Positions 31,746-44,399 of a stretch of 64,000 nucleotides of DNA are shown in pieces. Every line of letters begins with the position of its first letter. Position 1 is the first letter of the stretch. The notes under the pieces were generated by a model. That model ran no database searches. It saw only the letters and a program-made list of their open reading frames with translations, and had not been told where the DNA came from. Made by a program: the position numbers and the translations under genes. This DNA comes from Hyalella azteca (taxonomy: Eukaryota; Arthropoda; Malacostraca; Amphipoda; Hyalellidae). Where the stretch lies: assembly GCF_000764305.2 (NCBI RefSeq), contig NW_025933058.1, forward strand, positions 324,121 through 388,120. Reading direction: 5' to 3'.

Positions 31746-32924
31746 AGCTAACAGGGGCTAATAGAGTAACTGACCAAACAAAACAGCAAAACACGGGGAA
31801 AACGGATCAAGAGGTGGAACAGAAGGCCAGAAGGTGAAATATCAGGCCCACTACTCCGATCAAACAGGATTGACAGGATCCTAACAGGAATTACTAATCA
31901 CGAACAGAGTGAAAATGGCTGCGACAAAATACCGAATATGCGATATGGCTAACCGACCAATAATTAAACATGTGTTACTGATTTATCAGCAGGCCATAAC
32001 GAAAAGTGAAAAAGAGGTCAAAATCACCACAAAAAAAGAGGTTATGCAATAACCAACTAGAAAATATCATCCAGTCAGTGTTAAATAACAGTTTGCCTGT
32101 TATAACAGACGATAGTCTCATGGTTAGACTCATCACCCAGCGACTCATGACTGACTGCTCCCATCAACAGTTATGAGCTCTACCCACCACGAGATATTCT
32201 TGATATTTGTACAAAACCTCACTTATATCTGTGAGTGATGGCAGCGAAAAGGTAGCATGGCATGGAAGGCTGCGACGCTTTCGCTTTCTCTCGCGCGTCT
32301 GACCCTTGGGATGCTGCGAACAATGTTCATGTTGTGAACCGCCACATGTTCACCGCCACATGTTCACTAGATCGTCAACAACATGAACATTACGGACACA
32401 CACAATCGGAAAAAATCATGGGTCATTTTGTCTAAATATTGACGCTTTTTCTTACAAACACCAAAAGCAGAGAGCATACAAGACTTTAATACGCCCTGGT
32501 GTCAGGCAATCTGGGTCAGGAAGACACACATCAAAGGAAGACAAAAGACCCATTAATTGCTCTGAGTGAATGTACTAATAATGATGTTGTTGCTGCCAGA
32601 CTTTAATATTAAATGATGTGGCACACACCCACCCACACATCAACATCCTTGAGATCGCTGACGCCCACACATCACATCTTTGATGTTACATCAACATGCA
32701 TTAAAACAACCATGTCTGATGTTACCACAATTAACCAAGCAAGCCTCTTGTAATATTTAGTTTCTTATGACAAATTACACACATTTCTTTCAAAATATAA
32801 ACTTACATAAATAATGTGATGTTTAAGTAACTGGCCCAGTGACTTCCTTTGTGGCAGCAGCTGACACTGACAACGACCTTCACCTGACACGCGACCAGCG
32901 CTGACTGGCTGCCAAGACTGGCTG
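31746..32924. other. Intergenic DNA, nothing coding
   Basis: No gene recognised. Contains a 14-bp inverted repeat (aatgttcatgttgt at 32322-32335 and its inverse at 32378-32391) and, near 32418, a 'tcattttgtctaaata' fragment that also occurs at 2077. Confidence 0.55.
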
Positions 32925-33312
32925 GAGTGGCTTGGCTGCACTTCATGGCTGTGACCTGGCTGGCCTGGCTGTTGACATATGACCTCAGGTTCTCAGCCAT
33001 GTGGCTGCACCTCATGGCTTTGGCCTGGCTGTTGACACATGACCTCAGGTTCTCAGCCATGTGGCTGCACCTCATGGCTTTGGCCTGGCTGTTGACATAT
33101 GACCCCAGGTACTCAGCCATGTGGCTGCAACTCATGGCTTTGGCCTGGCTGTTGACATATGACCCCAGGGACTCAGCCATGTGGCTGCACCTCATGGTTT
33201 TAGCCTGGCTGCTGACATATGGCCTCAGGGTTCTCAGCCATGTGGCTGCACCTCATGGCTTTGGCCTGACTGTTGACATATGACCTCAGGGACTCAGCCA
33301 TGTGGCTTGGGC
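32925..33312. repeat. 60-bp tandem repeat
   Basis: About six units built on 'ctgttgacatatgacctcag' plus 'gttctcagccatgtggctgc' plus 'acctcatggctttggcctgg'. Open in frames on both strands for about 120 codons (60 is a multiple of three) but with no flanking coding sequence. Confidence 0.92.
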
Positions 33313-33741
33313 GTATACTGAGCGCAACTTCTATGTTCAATCTTAGTCAAATTTGCGTTCAACTTTTTGCGTGTTGTGTGAGCTGCGACTCAAGTTAGAA
33401 GCCAACAGCGGGTACGAAAGTTTGCATCAACGGTAATTGGATCTCCTGAATTTGGAATTCAAAATTTACATAATGAGGGAACATAAAATGGAGTTAAATC
33501 TGCAATAATAACTCGTGAAATACATACAGTGCGAAAAAAAAATTATAAATGCCGGGGTTCTCAAAATACTTCAAAACCACAATATTTTTAATTTATCCAA
33601 AAAATTGATATCATTACATATTTCTAATTCAAATTTATAGTTACTAATAAACGGAAAAATTTACTGCAATTGAATAGCATAGCTTTATTGCATGAGATAT
33701 TGAAAATATTTCATTATTACCAAAATTTTTGCTAAATTGAA

Positions 33742-33912
33742 AAAAAATATAACTCAGTAGGTACTCACTGTAGTGAGTGACAGAGAGCGCATTTTCTCGT
33801 CGACGAAAACTTGAGGTCACGGACGGACGGACGGACAGACAGACAGACAGACGGACATGGCGAGCACAATAGTGCATTTTTTCCATAAATGAGAAAATGC
33901 GCTAAAAATGTG
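33742..33912 (+). mobile_element. Dispersed ~170-bp element, copy D
   Basis: Same order of parts as copy A, with a longer, purer (GGAC)n(AGAC)n tract and an intact 'gagaaaatgcgct' end. It lies about 31 kb from copies A and B, which shows real dispersal and not local duplication. Confidence 0.75.
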
Positions 33913-35231
33913 CCTGACCTCCAAACACAGGTACGTGTCGTGGTCACGTCAACGTACATAATAGCTTTCATCTTCTTCTAATAACTTGACACACACCCGA
34001 CCTTGGATCCTAAATCAAGTCTATACTTTTTAATCGGCTGGGAATTTTTTTTTTATTTTAATAATAGCAATACAGGAAAATCTTTCTTTCGTTCAACAAT
34101 GCCATGGTCATCAGCGTAGAAATATAATTAACATATCCAGTGAGAGAAATTAATGCTTAAATTAAAGTGAAAATTATCTAAGAAATAATTTAGTGATGGA
34201 TTATTAGTCAGCTTCTGACTGCGTAGGAAATTCCATTTAGTGCACGTAAGAGAGGATGTGGCTTCGCGCATCAATTGGATGTAAACATTCATCATCGATC
34301 GTAAATCTTCTTTTTTTTTCTTGCCCTTTACAGACGCATCGAAACTCAAATTAGACAATGACGTTATATTTCATCAAAAAAGTTGTGTTGACAATAATGT
34401 CTTTTAATTTTTCCTCTAAAGTTTGTATATTTTTTGAGAATAGCTTGAAGTTGGTAACTGTCATGCGTTGGACCAGAGCGCAGTGGTATATGGAGCGACA
34501 TTGTGACGCCCTAATCATGGTTTAGCGAACACGTTTAGAGATTGTCGTAAATCTTTACGGTGTATATAACGTAAGTGTTTAATTATGTTAGGTCTTGTTT
34601 AGGTTTTATGTCTGTCTTTGAATTTTGACTTATAAAATGATTTTATTCATTTTTAGTTTAGTCGAACTGATGATGGAGCTGGACTCCGAAATATTTTCAA
34701 TATCGATATGGTGAATTTTCTTGGCGTTTTCTTTGCTTTTAAATTCCTTGTGAACTTGCGATATGAGCAGACTGATAATATAAGTACTTATATACGATGT
34801 AAGTGTTTAAAGGTTTAGCGTTCGAGTCGACGGTTTACCGTATGTTTAATGTTTATCGTATACGCACTTTCCATTTAGCATACGCTTTTATAGTTTAACG
34901 CACTCGTTTGCGATTTAGCGAGCGTTTCTAGAGTCCTTTGAACAATCTCTACTGGATTTTGAATGTCATTAATGCAACCTTATACCTTAACGGTGCATAC
35001 AAGAATCTTGATTTGGTATTAGTCGCGTATGTAATTATATAGTTCTATCAATTATTCAACATTTAAAAATTTAAACACCAAGCCGAAATTTTGTATTACA
35101 TTCCTTTTCTATGTTTGGTGTATAAAAACTTGAGTGATATAAGTTTATTATATGATATTAATCTATCGTGAATAAATTCTGTCTCTGGATTTTTGGGTAA
35201 GTTGTAACATCATCTAAAACAGCATTCAAGC
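33913..35231. other. AT-rich intergenic DNA
   Basis: No gene recognised. Positions 34500-34930 repeat 'gtttagcg' and 'acgtaagtgttta' motifs loosely. Confidence 0.5.
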
Positions 35232-35270
35232 CATGGTTGAATTAATACATATTGTATTAATTCAACCATG
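35232..35270. repeat. Perfect palindrome, 18-bp arms
   Basis: CATGGTTGAATTAATACA, spacer TAT, then its exact reverse complement. The 7-bp direct repeat ATTCAAG lies one base before (35224-35230) and directly after (35271-35277) the palindrome, which looks like a target-site duplication. Confidence 0.85.
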
Positions 35271-35519
35271 ATTCAAGCGATTGTGAGGTTATCGTCATTC
35301 CATATTATGCGTTCCATGTCTGTCGGCATATGATAATTACTCTGCCAGCTTGAATCAGTAATCTTTTATATTGGGTAATGCGTAATGAATAGACGTCTCG
35401 GACAAATTTACGGCCGAACTCGCGGCCGGTCTTCCCAAATTCAGTGAGCAAGGAATATCTCCCACAGTAATGAATGTAGCTTGATGAAACTTGGTACATT
35501 TATTCATTAGGACCTAATA

Positions 35520-35910
35520 GAGATGTTTAGCTCGTCAATATTTTTGAAATTTCACCTTAGTTCGTTAGTTATATCGACGATACGTGACAAAATTTGCAGT
35601 GACCATGACATTGCTTCAAACGTACTACTGTACAGATTTGAACGAAATTTTGAATATAGAAACCTAACCTCAAAACGATGATATAGCGAGTGACAATTTC
35701 TAGATTCTGTCTTCGTGCGCGAGTTTTTCTTTTTTTCACTTCTACCACATTCGTGATTTAAACAGCAATACGCGAAATTTGCAGTGAGCATGAGAATTTC
35801 TCCAAAAATACTAAAGATTTTGAACGAAACTTCATATGTGAATAACTAAACTCCTAACTGTGATGTTTAGCTCGTGACAATTTTTTTTTCGATTTTGCCT
35901 TCGTTTGCGA
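35520..35910. repeat. Diverged ~250-bp direct duplication
   Basis: Shared blocks in the same order: 'atgtttagctcgt(g)aca', 'caaaatttgcagtgaccatg', 'tgaacgaaa', 'tttgccttcgt.gcgag'. An old tandem duplication with no coding potential. Confidence 0.6.
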
Positions 35911-38775
35911 GTAATACGGCTTTACGTATACTACTCTTGGTCAATGCAAGTTTAAAAATCGGTCCGAGAAAATTGAAGAACATGTATTCAAATTCACGTA
36001 TCTATTTCATGCATATTTATTCTGATTGAAATGTAAAGAAAATAATGCGAAATGTAGATACCCTCAGATAACAACTTACATTCATAACAATAAAATAAAA
36101 TAATAGTAGATTCATGAAAAATACCTGCATCGAAATAGACGAAACAGTCTTCAGAAAAGTTACATGAAACAAAGTTGAAAATTACCATTGCCTAATCTTA
36201 GACAATATTGATTTAATAGGAAAATTAAAAATTTTTAAATTCAACTTATTCATTGTCTGTCTTATTGTTATGATAATTTCTAATTTTAAATTAACTCCTG
36301 CTTAGAGGATTGGAACATCTCTCTAATTGGCTGGTAGTCTGAGCCAATAACCATAGAGGTGTCGGTAGGACACCGAATTTGAACTTCTCGTCTCGGCTCT
36401 GTCGGAATTTAATTGATTGGTATGATCTAAGTTTCTATATTTTCTACGTGATTTAATAATAGATTGTCTAAATAAGGTATGTTACCTTTTTCAATAAGTA
36501 ACAGTATACTTTTATTAATTTACTCGTAATTATTCAGTTCGATTTCCGAGATAGGAACTCGGGTCAACCGTTCGGCGTTTCGCTGGGCCTAATTCGTAGT
36601 CGTTTGTTTTTATATTTTTCCTTTCACCCTCCACTCCCTACTTGAAAATGTGGTATATTTAGTCAGATTTAATATTTGTTTCCTAGCTTACTGCTATAGC
36701 AGATATACCTAATTGACTATTTCCACCAAATACCAATAGAATTTGTAATAGATATCCAACTTCCATATTTTAATTTTCCTATACTCGTGAGCGTAAATTA
36801 AGTTTAAGATTGCACCTAGCCTCCTAGGCCTAATTCCAAATCAAAATTTCATTATATAACCACATGTAAATAAATTATTACTCTAGTCAAATTCTGCAAA
36901 ATGAAAGTTCATATATCCAAGATCAATCCAGTTAATAAGTATGGACTGTAGGTTTAGGCACTTTAGGGCACCTACCTACTAGTGAGGCTACTACCTAGGT
37001 ACTAGGTAGCCGTAGCCTACTCACTACTCAGGCTACTCAATAGTACTCATGCTCATTTTGAGAATACCTAACTATCATCTAGGTACCTATCTATATACCC
37101 TAAATCATTGAATGCAGAACAGAAATGATGCAATTTACAAATTGATGGAGGAACAAAGTTATCTGCTTATTTGAAATTACAGGGCATTGCAAATTTGCAA
37201 CAAACCAGAAATTTTTTAGAATCTGTTCATTTTTAATTTCCTTGTCTCCTAGGCTACTGGACCTACTCAATATTTCATTTACTAGTATCTTGTGTATGTT
37301 GATTCTGGTATCCATGATACTTCACTGGTCTACTTATACTTATAGACAGTAAAAATAATAGCTAAATAAATTAAATGATTTAATTCAGTAATAAAATAAA
37401 TTTCAGCGTGGAATTCTGTATAGGTAATATAATAATATATTCTCATGTCAATATAAGAAAACGTATCGAAATACCAACCCTACCACGGCGTTACACCACC
37501 TTCCACTGCAATGAAAATTGATGAACTGAGCTCATTAGAAACTGCTGTTGCTTCCGAAATTGCAGGTGGTTTGAAATCCAATCCCGTGTTGCCAACGACT
37601 AATCAAGTTAACTAGTCGTTTATCTGTAGGCTAGCGGACACATTTTTGCAATGAATACGTTCTAAAATATAAAAAAAACACATCCAGCTTCATAAAAAAT
37701 TCTCACGATTGGACAACACCCACAAAGTTTTTGATTTCACACAAAAATTATGAGATAAACTGCTACTCTTTCACTGCGTACATTCACATGGTGTTTTCTG
37801 TTTACGTATCACAAGACGGTGTCACACACTTATGTTTTGGTTGTGTCTAGTTTGATTTCACAATAAATAGAGATGATTCACATTCCATTCTGAGATTTAA
37901 ATGATTGAAAGTTTTTTTAATTATAAAAACCTATTTATACGTTCCAGATTTGAATTTTTTCCATTTTTTGCCCTATGTATTATGTCTTAATAAATTCACT
38001 TCAAATTCTGAATGATTTCATCTGCCATCCCGCGTTTTTGAACGTTTTGTGTCTTTTAGAAAAATTTTTGTTGTTCAACATGGGGAAACTATTTCATTAT
38101 ATAAAACATAGAGCACGTACCTTATAGTGCATTAATGATACAATTTAATTTAATAAAAATTGATTTTTAATTTAAAAAATATAATCAGATTTTTAATTCA
38201 ATATTTTTCTAATAGAATTTTATTCTATAGCATGTACCATCTAGTGTATTAAATAATAAAATTTGATTTGGTAAAATTTAATTGTAATTAATTTTTTAAT
38301 TTAATTTAATTCTACAGCTTCAGCCGGTAAAAATGAGCATCATAGGAATCAAAGTAAAACTCATTCATTCATCACAAATTGAATGACATTGGATGGATTT
38401 GATAGGTATTTTAATAATCCTGTTCATTTATAAGAACGGAAATTACGTTTCTATTTCAGAATGATAATGGAAATGTTTCTACTATTTCAGAAACTTTTCT
38501 TGAATACACTTCCAAAAACTAAAGTTCTGTAATCAATGGAGTCTTTGAAATGACAGAATCGTTCAATTTAAAATTTTTAGCTATAAGAGTAAGATCGTCA
38601 TTTGTCAATATGAGGAGCATTCATTCGTCATTTGTGAGGAGCTGTAAGAAAAAATTTGTTGTTTTTATGTAAAAAAATGTTTTTCAATTGAAAGAAATGC
38701 AATACTTGATTTTTGGAAATACGATGTTAAAATTAACAATCCGTATTAGAATTCAATAGACGTTACAATTACAGA
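35911..38775. other. AT-rich intergenic DNA
   Basis: No exon with splice support. A short ATG stretch at 37513 that runs to a possible donor (gcag|gtggtt) was considered too weak. Tandem 'actaggta' motifs lie at 36970-37030. Confidence 0.5.
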
Positions 38776-38985
38776 ATTATCTTCAAAAAGTTTGTTGTCG
38801 TTCATTTGATCAGAAGTTTTCATTCATTTGATCAGAAGTTTTCGTTCATTTGATCAGAAGTTTTCGTTCGTTTGATCAGAAACAGAAAAAGTTTTCGTTC
38901 GTTTGATCAGAAACAGAAAAAGTTTTCGTTCGTTTGATCAGAAACAGAAAAAGTTTTGTTTGTTTGATCAGAAACAACATAATTA
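38776..38985. repeat. ~31-bp tandem repeat
   Basis: About six units of 'gttttcgttcgtttgatcag', the later ones with an added 'aaacagaaaaa'. Confidence 0.88.
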
Positions 38986-39930
38986 TTCATTCTCTTGCAT
39001 TAAGTATACGAACGATTAGTTAATTCGTAATTTGTATACAATTGATCATCCCCCTAGATTATGCACCGTGAGCGGGAAAGAAGCTAGGTACCTATTCAAT
39101 TCAGTAGCACGTTAGCTCACGTGTTATGTAGTTTGGCTCGTCTGAACTCTGAATTGCGTGTTTAGTGTGCATGATGGAAAACTCTGCCTAATGATTACTT
39201 AATGAAGTTTAGTTCATTGCGGTCAACTTAAGAGACAAATTTTCAACTAACTAATACATTTTATAAGTCTAATTTTAATTGTTGAGGGAAAGGTGCAGGC
39301 ATACAACTTCCAAGTGATTACGTACTTTATAGAAACTGAGCAAGTTAGCGTACGTGTTTTAAGCCTTTAAGAAGTTCATTTTTTGCCACAAATAACGATG
39401 TTGGGTAGAAAAAGTGGTCTTGGTGGATCGAAATAATATATGAACCTTCGAAATTAGAATTCCATCCTGCTTATAGTTAAGTATTAATTATGAAGTCAAC
39501 CATTGAGTCATTGAAGTTAAGTAGTCAACCATTGAGTCCTACTCAAAAATGAACTACTTATACATACTTAAAGTTATAGAACTTGAGTAAGAATCTAGAT
39601 TCTAGAATATCTCTGCTTTGCCACTATGCTGAGTTGAGGGTGAAACTTTAGGAAAAGTTTCATGTAATAAAATCAAGTTCATCAATCCAGCCTGGAGTCT
39701 GGACTAACTTACACCAAGCCACCAACTTCAAAATGTTGGCCTTACCAAGTTAAAAAAGCTGTAGTTTTATTTTAATAAATTGAATAGGAATATAAAATTC
39801 AGTTGATTTGTTCATGTTACTTGGATTAGAATTTTCCTGCTTGTTTCTGAAATCTTGCGGCTTAAATGTGACAAATTTTCTATACATTTTCAATCTTGTG
39901 GCCCATTCGTGCATTTTTGTTAATGATTAT

Positions 39931-40117
39931 ATAAGAGGTAATTCATCTGGCAGAAATCTTGTGGTTCTGGAAATGGCAGGAAAGCTCTAGTCATGGCCCA
40001 AGGTTAGAAGTTGTCCATGCTTGCAAGCATGGAAAACTTCTACCATTAGGGCCGCAACTAGAGCTTTCCTGCCATTTCTGAAAACATGCAATTTCTGCCA
40101 GATGACTTAACTCTTAT
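39931..40117. repeat. 187-bp foldback (hairpin) element
   Basis: Two ~93-base arms meet at the palindrome ccatgcttgcaagcatgg (40015-40032) with no spacer. They pair along most of their length with scattered mismatches and small indels: 'catctggcagaaat' with 'atttctgccagatg', and 'aaatggcaggaaagctctag' with its inverse. A related piece (gagatttcctgccatttg) appears at 47705. It may be a miniature foldback transposon or a source of hairpin small RNA. Confidence 0.85.
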
Positions 40118-42385
40118 CTAATTGTTGAAAAAAGTGCAGGATCGGGCTGCAGGATTCTAGATGTACTGTATTGGAAATTTGTCCAGTTGGAGCTGCCAGA
40201 TTTCAGAAGTGAGTAGGAAGATTCCAATCCTGCATGCTTGCATGTTACCTTGTATATTTTATACTAATTTTTGGCAATTCATAGTAGAATTCTAGGAAAT
40301 GGTTGGTCACATAGATCCAGCAGGATGGCTGGAGTGGTGCACCTCTAATATCATATAATTTCAGTAGGTATAAAATCTCGCAGCTCAAATGTCATAATTA
40401 CCACGTTTTTCTTGGCTTCGTTTCATGTCTGTCTGTCATAAAAAATTCAGACCTTTATTTGGAGCTCTTCTGAACATCCTAGAAACTTTAAATTTGGTAT
40501 GCATGCTTATGCTACCTAACAATTCAAGATTTGATCATCAGAAATAATAATTTAAAATTTTTTTTTTTTTTTCAATTTTTTTAGAAAAAAAAATTTAATA
40601 AATGAAAAAACACGAAAAATTCACGGTTTGGAATTGAGTTTTTTCTCGAACATCCACACTTGCCAATCCTGGAAATTGATTTGAATTGCTAAAATAAAAT
40701 ATTTTTAGAAACCACATTTTTCTGGTTTTTACAATACTAAAAATAATGAGATAAAACAAATAAGAAAACTGTTAAAATAAATATATATAAAAATATTTAT
40801 AAAAATCACATTTTTCTGGTTTTTACAAAACTAAAAATAGTGAAATAAAACAAAAAAATTTTTTTAACGCGTTTTCTTATTGGTCAAAAAAGATGAAAAT
40901 TTACTCATACACAACATTTGAGTTATGTAAAATGTTATGTAATGGTATGTAAGAGTAAATGTTTTTCTTTTTTGTCTGTTAAGAAAACGTGTTTTTTTTT
41001 TAATTTTTTATTTATTTTTTATTTTTATTTATTTTTATTGAAAAAATTGCAATTGGCACATCACAAACATGTTGTTTCATAAAATTTTCAACTTCCACAA
41101 TCCACAGTATATATACTTCAATGCTCCCGCCTTGGGCCACCTCTCACCAAAATATCATGCAGAACGTAATAAGTCGTTGAAGTAAACCAAAAGTTTTCAT
41201 GAAGATCATGTAGTTGCAGTCGCATAAGAGCAGGATGACTGCATTATCACTTGCTCTCTTTTTAGGGTAAAATTAGAGATGTGGGTAACACATGCATGGG
41301 ACTTGGTAAATAATAAGTTAGTTGCTTGTTGATGGCTTTTCACGGCATAGATATGGAATTCACGTCTCGAAGAAATGGAATCGCCACTGGCAAAACCATG
41401 AAGCTGCGGCTTGAAAAATCCAGTTGCGGCTTGCCAAGTAGATATATTTCATTCCTGCTCACTTGAGCAGGGTAAGGTGTTAGCAATTTGAAGACCATTC
41501 AGCAGTGCAATTGGTTAATGATGGGACTCTCGTTTGTCAAGGAAATGGGAGTTATTTGGGTGCTGCATGCACTCATCCATGCCCTCATGCTCCTATTGAA
41601 GTGGGACAAGCTTGCTGCTGCTGGCCCTGCTCCTATTTGAGCAAGTGCACTCCTATTTTTGGCCTCAATATCTTGCTGAACTGCTAAAGTTTCCTAAAAT
41701 TGCAGGTAAAAACAACTGTTACAGCCTAATATAGGCAATTTTCTAAAATTGCCAAGAAAAATTGGCCTTTTTCCTTATTTTTTACTGCAAAAATTTAGAA
41801 AAGGCCATAGGAATAGGTAAATTTGACAAAATTCATGGGTGTTTTACCCAATTCATGGGTGGCTTCTGAGATTATTCACTGTGGGCTGCACTTCATTTGT
41901 CATTCCTGGATTTAAAGTTACACAGATCATTTATTAAAATGGATTTTGGCATATTTGTACTGGGGAATCCTGCCTTACAAACTCAGTAAGTGCTGGAACC
42001 TAGTGCGCAAAGCAGTTCATTAATAAGCCCTTTTTCTGTTGTGTGCTCAAAGACCCTCAAAATCACTACTTTTCCGTGTAATCTATACATATATTTGGAT
42101 AAAAACTTATTTTATTTCAAGGTTCTTGATAGAAGGAACTTCTTGACCCAAGGTAGTAGAGATCATACTTTCATTTTCTGGCTACACTTCTTGACCAAGT
42201 TGACAAACCTGCTCATTTGTTCATTTATTCGTTGAAAGTAAATACCGACACTTTTTACAGCAAACCCAAGTTGTTTTTACAGTATTGAGTTTGTTTTCAT
42301 AGATTCCAACTGTTTTTTCAAACATTTATACTAAGAATAAGGCATTCAGGTGTTCTTAAATTGATGGGGGTTAAATAATGCCTGG
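40118..42385. other. AT-rich intergenic DNA with dispersed repeat pieces
   Basis: Positions 40140-40250 (gggctgcaggattctagatg..gtaggaagattccaatcctg) have a diverged relative at 47010-47090. Poly-T and poly-A tracts lie at 40555-40620 and 40990-41040. No gene recognised. Confidence 0.5.
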
Positions 42386-43029
42386 TTGTTGTTTATTGAA
42401 TCCATCATGCTCCCCAACGGGGGGAAGCCTCAGGAAGTGGGCAGGCGGGAGGGGCAAAGGCAAGGAATGCCGCTGTCTCCACGGGGCTGTCCCACAGCAA
42501 GGAGACGCTGAGGGATGTATGGAAGGCGAAGAGGTGGTGGACTGATTGAAGGGGTCCCTGCACTCCAAACAGGCGGAGCTAGGGAAGCGTCCGATCCTAG
42601 CAGAGGACGCCAGGGAGCTGCAGTATCAGGATTTTAGCTGGGATAGCGCCAAACGGTATGGGTGCATGAGTGAGGCCTCAACCAAAGCAATCGGCAATGG
42701 AGGAGCAGCGAGGATGGCGTTTATGGCATCAGTTGTTGCGATGCATGGAGGCGATCTCCCTGCAGAGAGCTTGTTTGGCTTCTACATATGCACCAGCAGG
42801 TAAGATGCCATTTGCCAAGAGTGGTGTGACAAGGTGGCTGAACCTTGACTGAATGGAGGCTTTCATGAGGCAGTCCACAAGTGGAGCAGAAACAATGTGG
42901 AATGAGGTATGGGAGGGCTGGAGGGCACTGTGAGGAACTGGGCACAAGCCAGGAGGATGCTGGTCTCTTGGTGAAGATGGGAGATCGGGGCCATTCTGAG
43001 GCAGCCGGTGGCTAGTCTCAGTGCAGTGT

Positions 43030-43899
43030 TTAGAATTGTTTGCAGACTGGTAATTGCTGTAGGATGAAGAGCATGACCGATGACTTTCCATGAGCCACGG
43101 CCAGTTTCTTGTCCACCGACCAATCTGAGATGCTGTGAAGGAGCACGGCAAGCTCAGCCTCCGCAGCCTCAAGCCTCAGGGACAACACAAAGATGGTAAG
43201 GTCGTTGGCATATGAGGCAATGTTTGGGGACGGCACTGGGATATTGGAGATAATATGGTTAAGAAGGGCCGGCAAGACAACCGAGCCTTGAGTAATGCCT
43301 GAGTGTAAAGCTCTGAAAGGCGATTGTGTTCTCAGGTAGAGGCAGGATGCCTGCCTGCCTGCCTCTAAGGTAGCAGCACAGCCAACGGACCAGGTTGTGA
43401 TGTAGGTCTGAGGCCGTGATCATGCTTAGGAAGAGGGGGTGGTTGACACTATCAAAAGCCTTCAAGAGGTCTACTGCAGTGGCGACTCTGCGGGCTGGAG
43501 GGCGCCGAGAGTTAAAACTTGTGTGATCTGGTGCACGAGTAGGAGGAGGGCGGTGACTGTTGAGTGTCCCGGTTTGAACCCATGTTGTGAGGGGATGGTG
43601 GTGAGGGATCCTAAGATGTATGGGAGCACAAGACACTCTAGGATCTTGGCTGCAGGGCAGAGGAGGGAGATAGGGTGGTATGAGGAGCCCTGGTTTCCGG
43701 GTTTGCCCGGTTTGAGGATTGGAATAATTATTGAATTTTTCCAAATGGATGGGATTGAGGCTGTGGAGACAGAGATGTTAAAAACTTGGGTGAGGAACTG
43801 GAGACCATGTGGGCTGAGGTGCTTGAGGTGAAGGACCATGAGGCCATCTGGACCTCGAGTGGACGACTTGTTGGAGGCTGCAAAAGCAAGTTTCACCAT
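43030..43899 (-). pseudogene. Reverse transcriptase region of the non-LTR element
   Basis: Visible blocks: RGPDGLMVLHLKHL; ILKPGKPGNQGSSYHPISLL (finger and motif 1-2 region, compare the usual K-P-G-K..YRPISLL); HGFKPGHST; VDLLKAFDSV (motif A with its Asp); and SYANDLTIF where most elements read Y-A-D-D. These lie in three overlapping frames (43899-43471, 43744-43259, 43275-43030), so at least two frameshifts have occurred. The Asp-to-Asn change in the catalytic motif and the broken frame make it inactive. Confidence 0.85.
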
Positions 43900-44399
43900 G
43901 TCAGGTGTGAATGGGGAGAAATCCCTATCAAGGGGATGTTCAGCCCTGATTCAACGTATAAGGTGGTGGGTGGTAGGACTTTGGGAGTGGGTAGCAATCA
44001 AGATGAATAGCTTGTGGAATGCAGAAGAGATCATGCACTGGGAAGAGAGGGAATTCAGACCAAATTGGATTGGCTGATTGGGGGAGGGCGGTTTTGCTTT
44101 CTGGCTAGTGAGCGGAGGAGATTCCAGTGCTTAAGACTGGTTTGTGCGCCTGCTGCATAATGCAAGATGAGTTTGCTGTGTGCTCCTAGCATGGGCCTGT
44201 ATGGAAATGCTAATTTCCAGGTCAAGTTCTGGGAGCCAGGGGTTGGTTGGGTTATGCGCCCTGATATCATCCCATTGCTCAATGAACAACCGGGTGTCAG
44301 GGTTGATGGAGATGGAGAAGCCCTTCTGGAAACCGGCAGGGATATGTTGTCTAGCAGCTAGCAGCAGTTGTTAAGACTTCTCTAAGTTGAGTGCTGCTT

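Noticed and set aside
32803..33283. Open frames in the 60-bp repeat (HMAESLGSYVNSQAKAM and its opposite strand)
   Set aside because: Both strands open because the unit is a multiple of three; no gene structure around it.
37513..37570. ATG followed by about 18 codons and a gcag|gtggtt donor
   Set aside because: Too short, no partner exon and no recognisable protein.
42546..44374. Plus-strand ORFs over the retrotransposon (e.g. 43439-43831)
   Set aside because: Antisense shadows of the GC-rich reverse transcriptase region, which has clear motifs on the minus strand.
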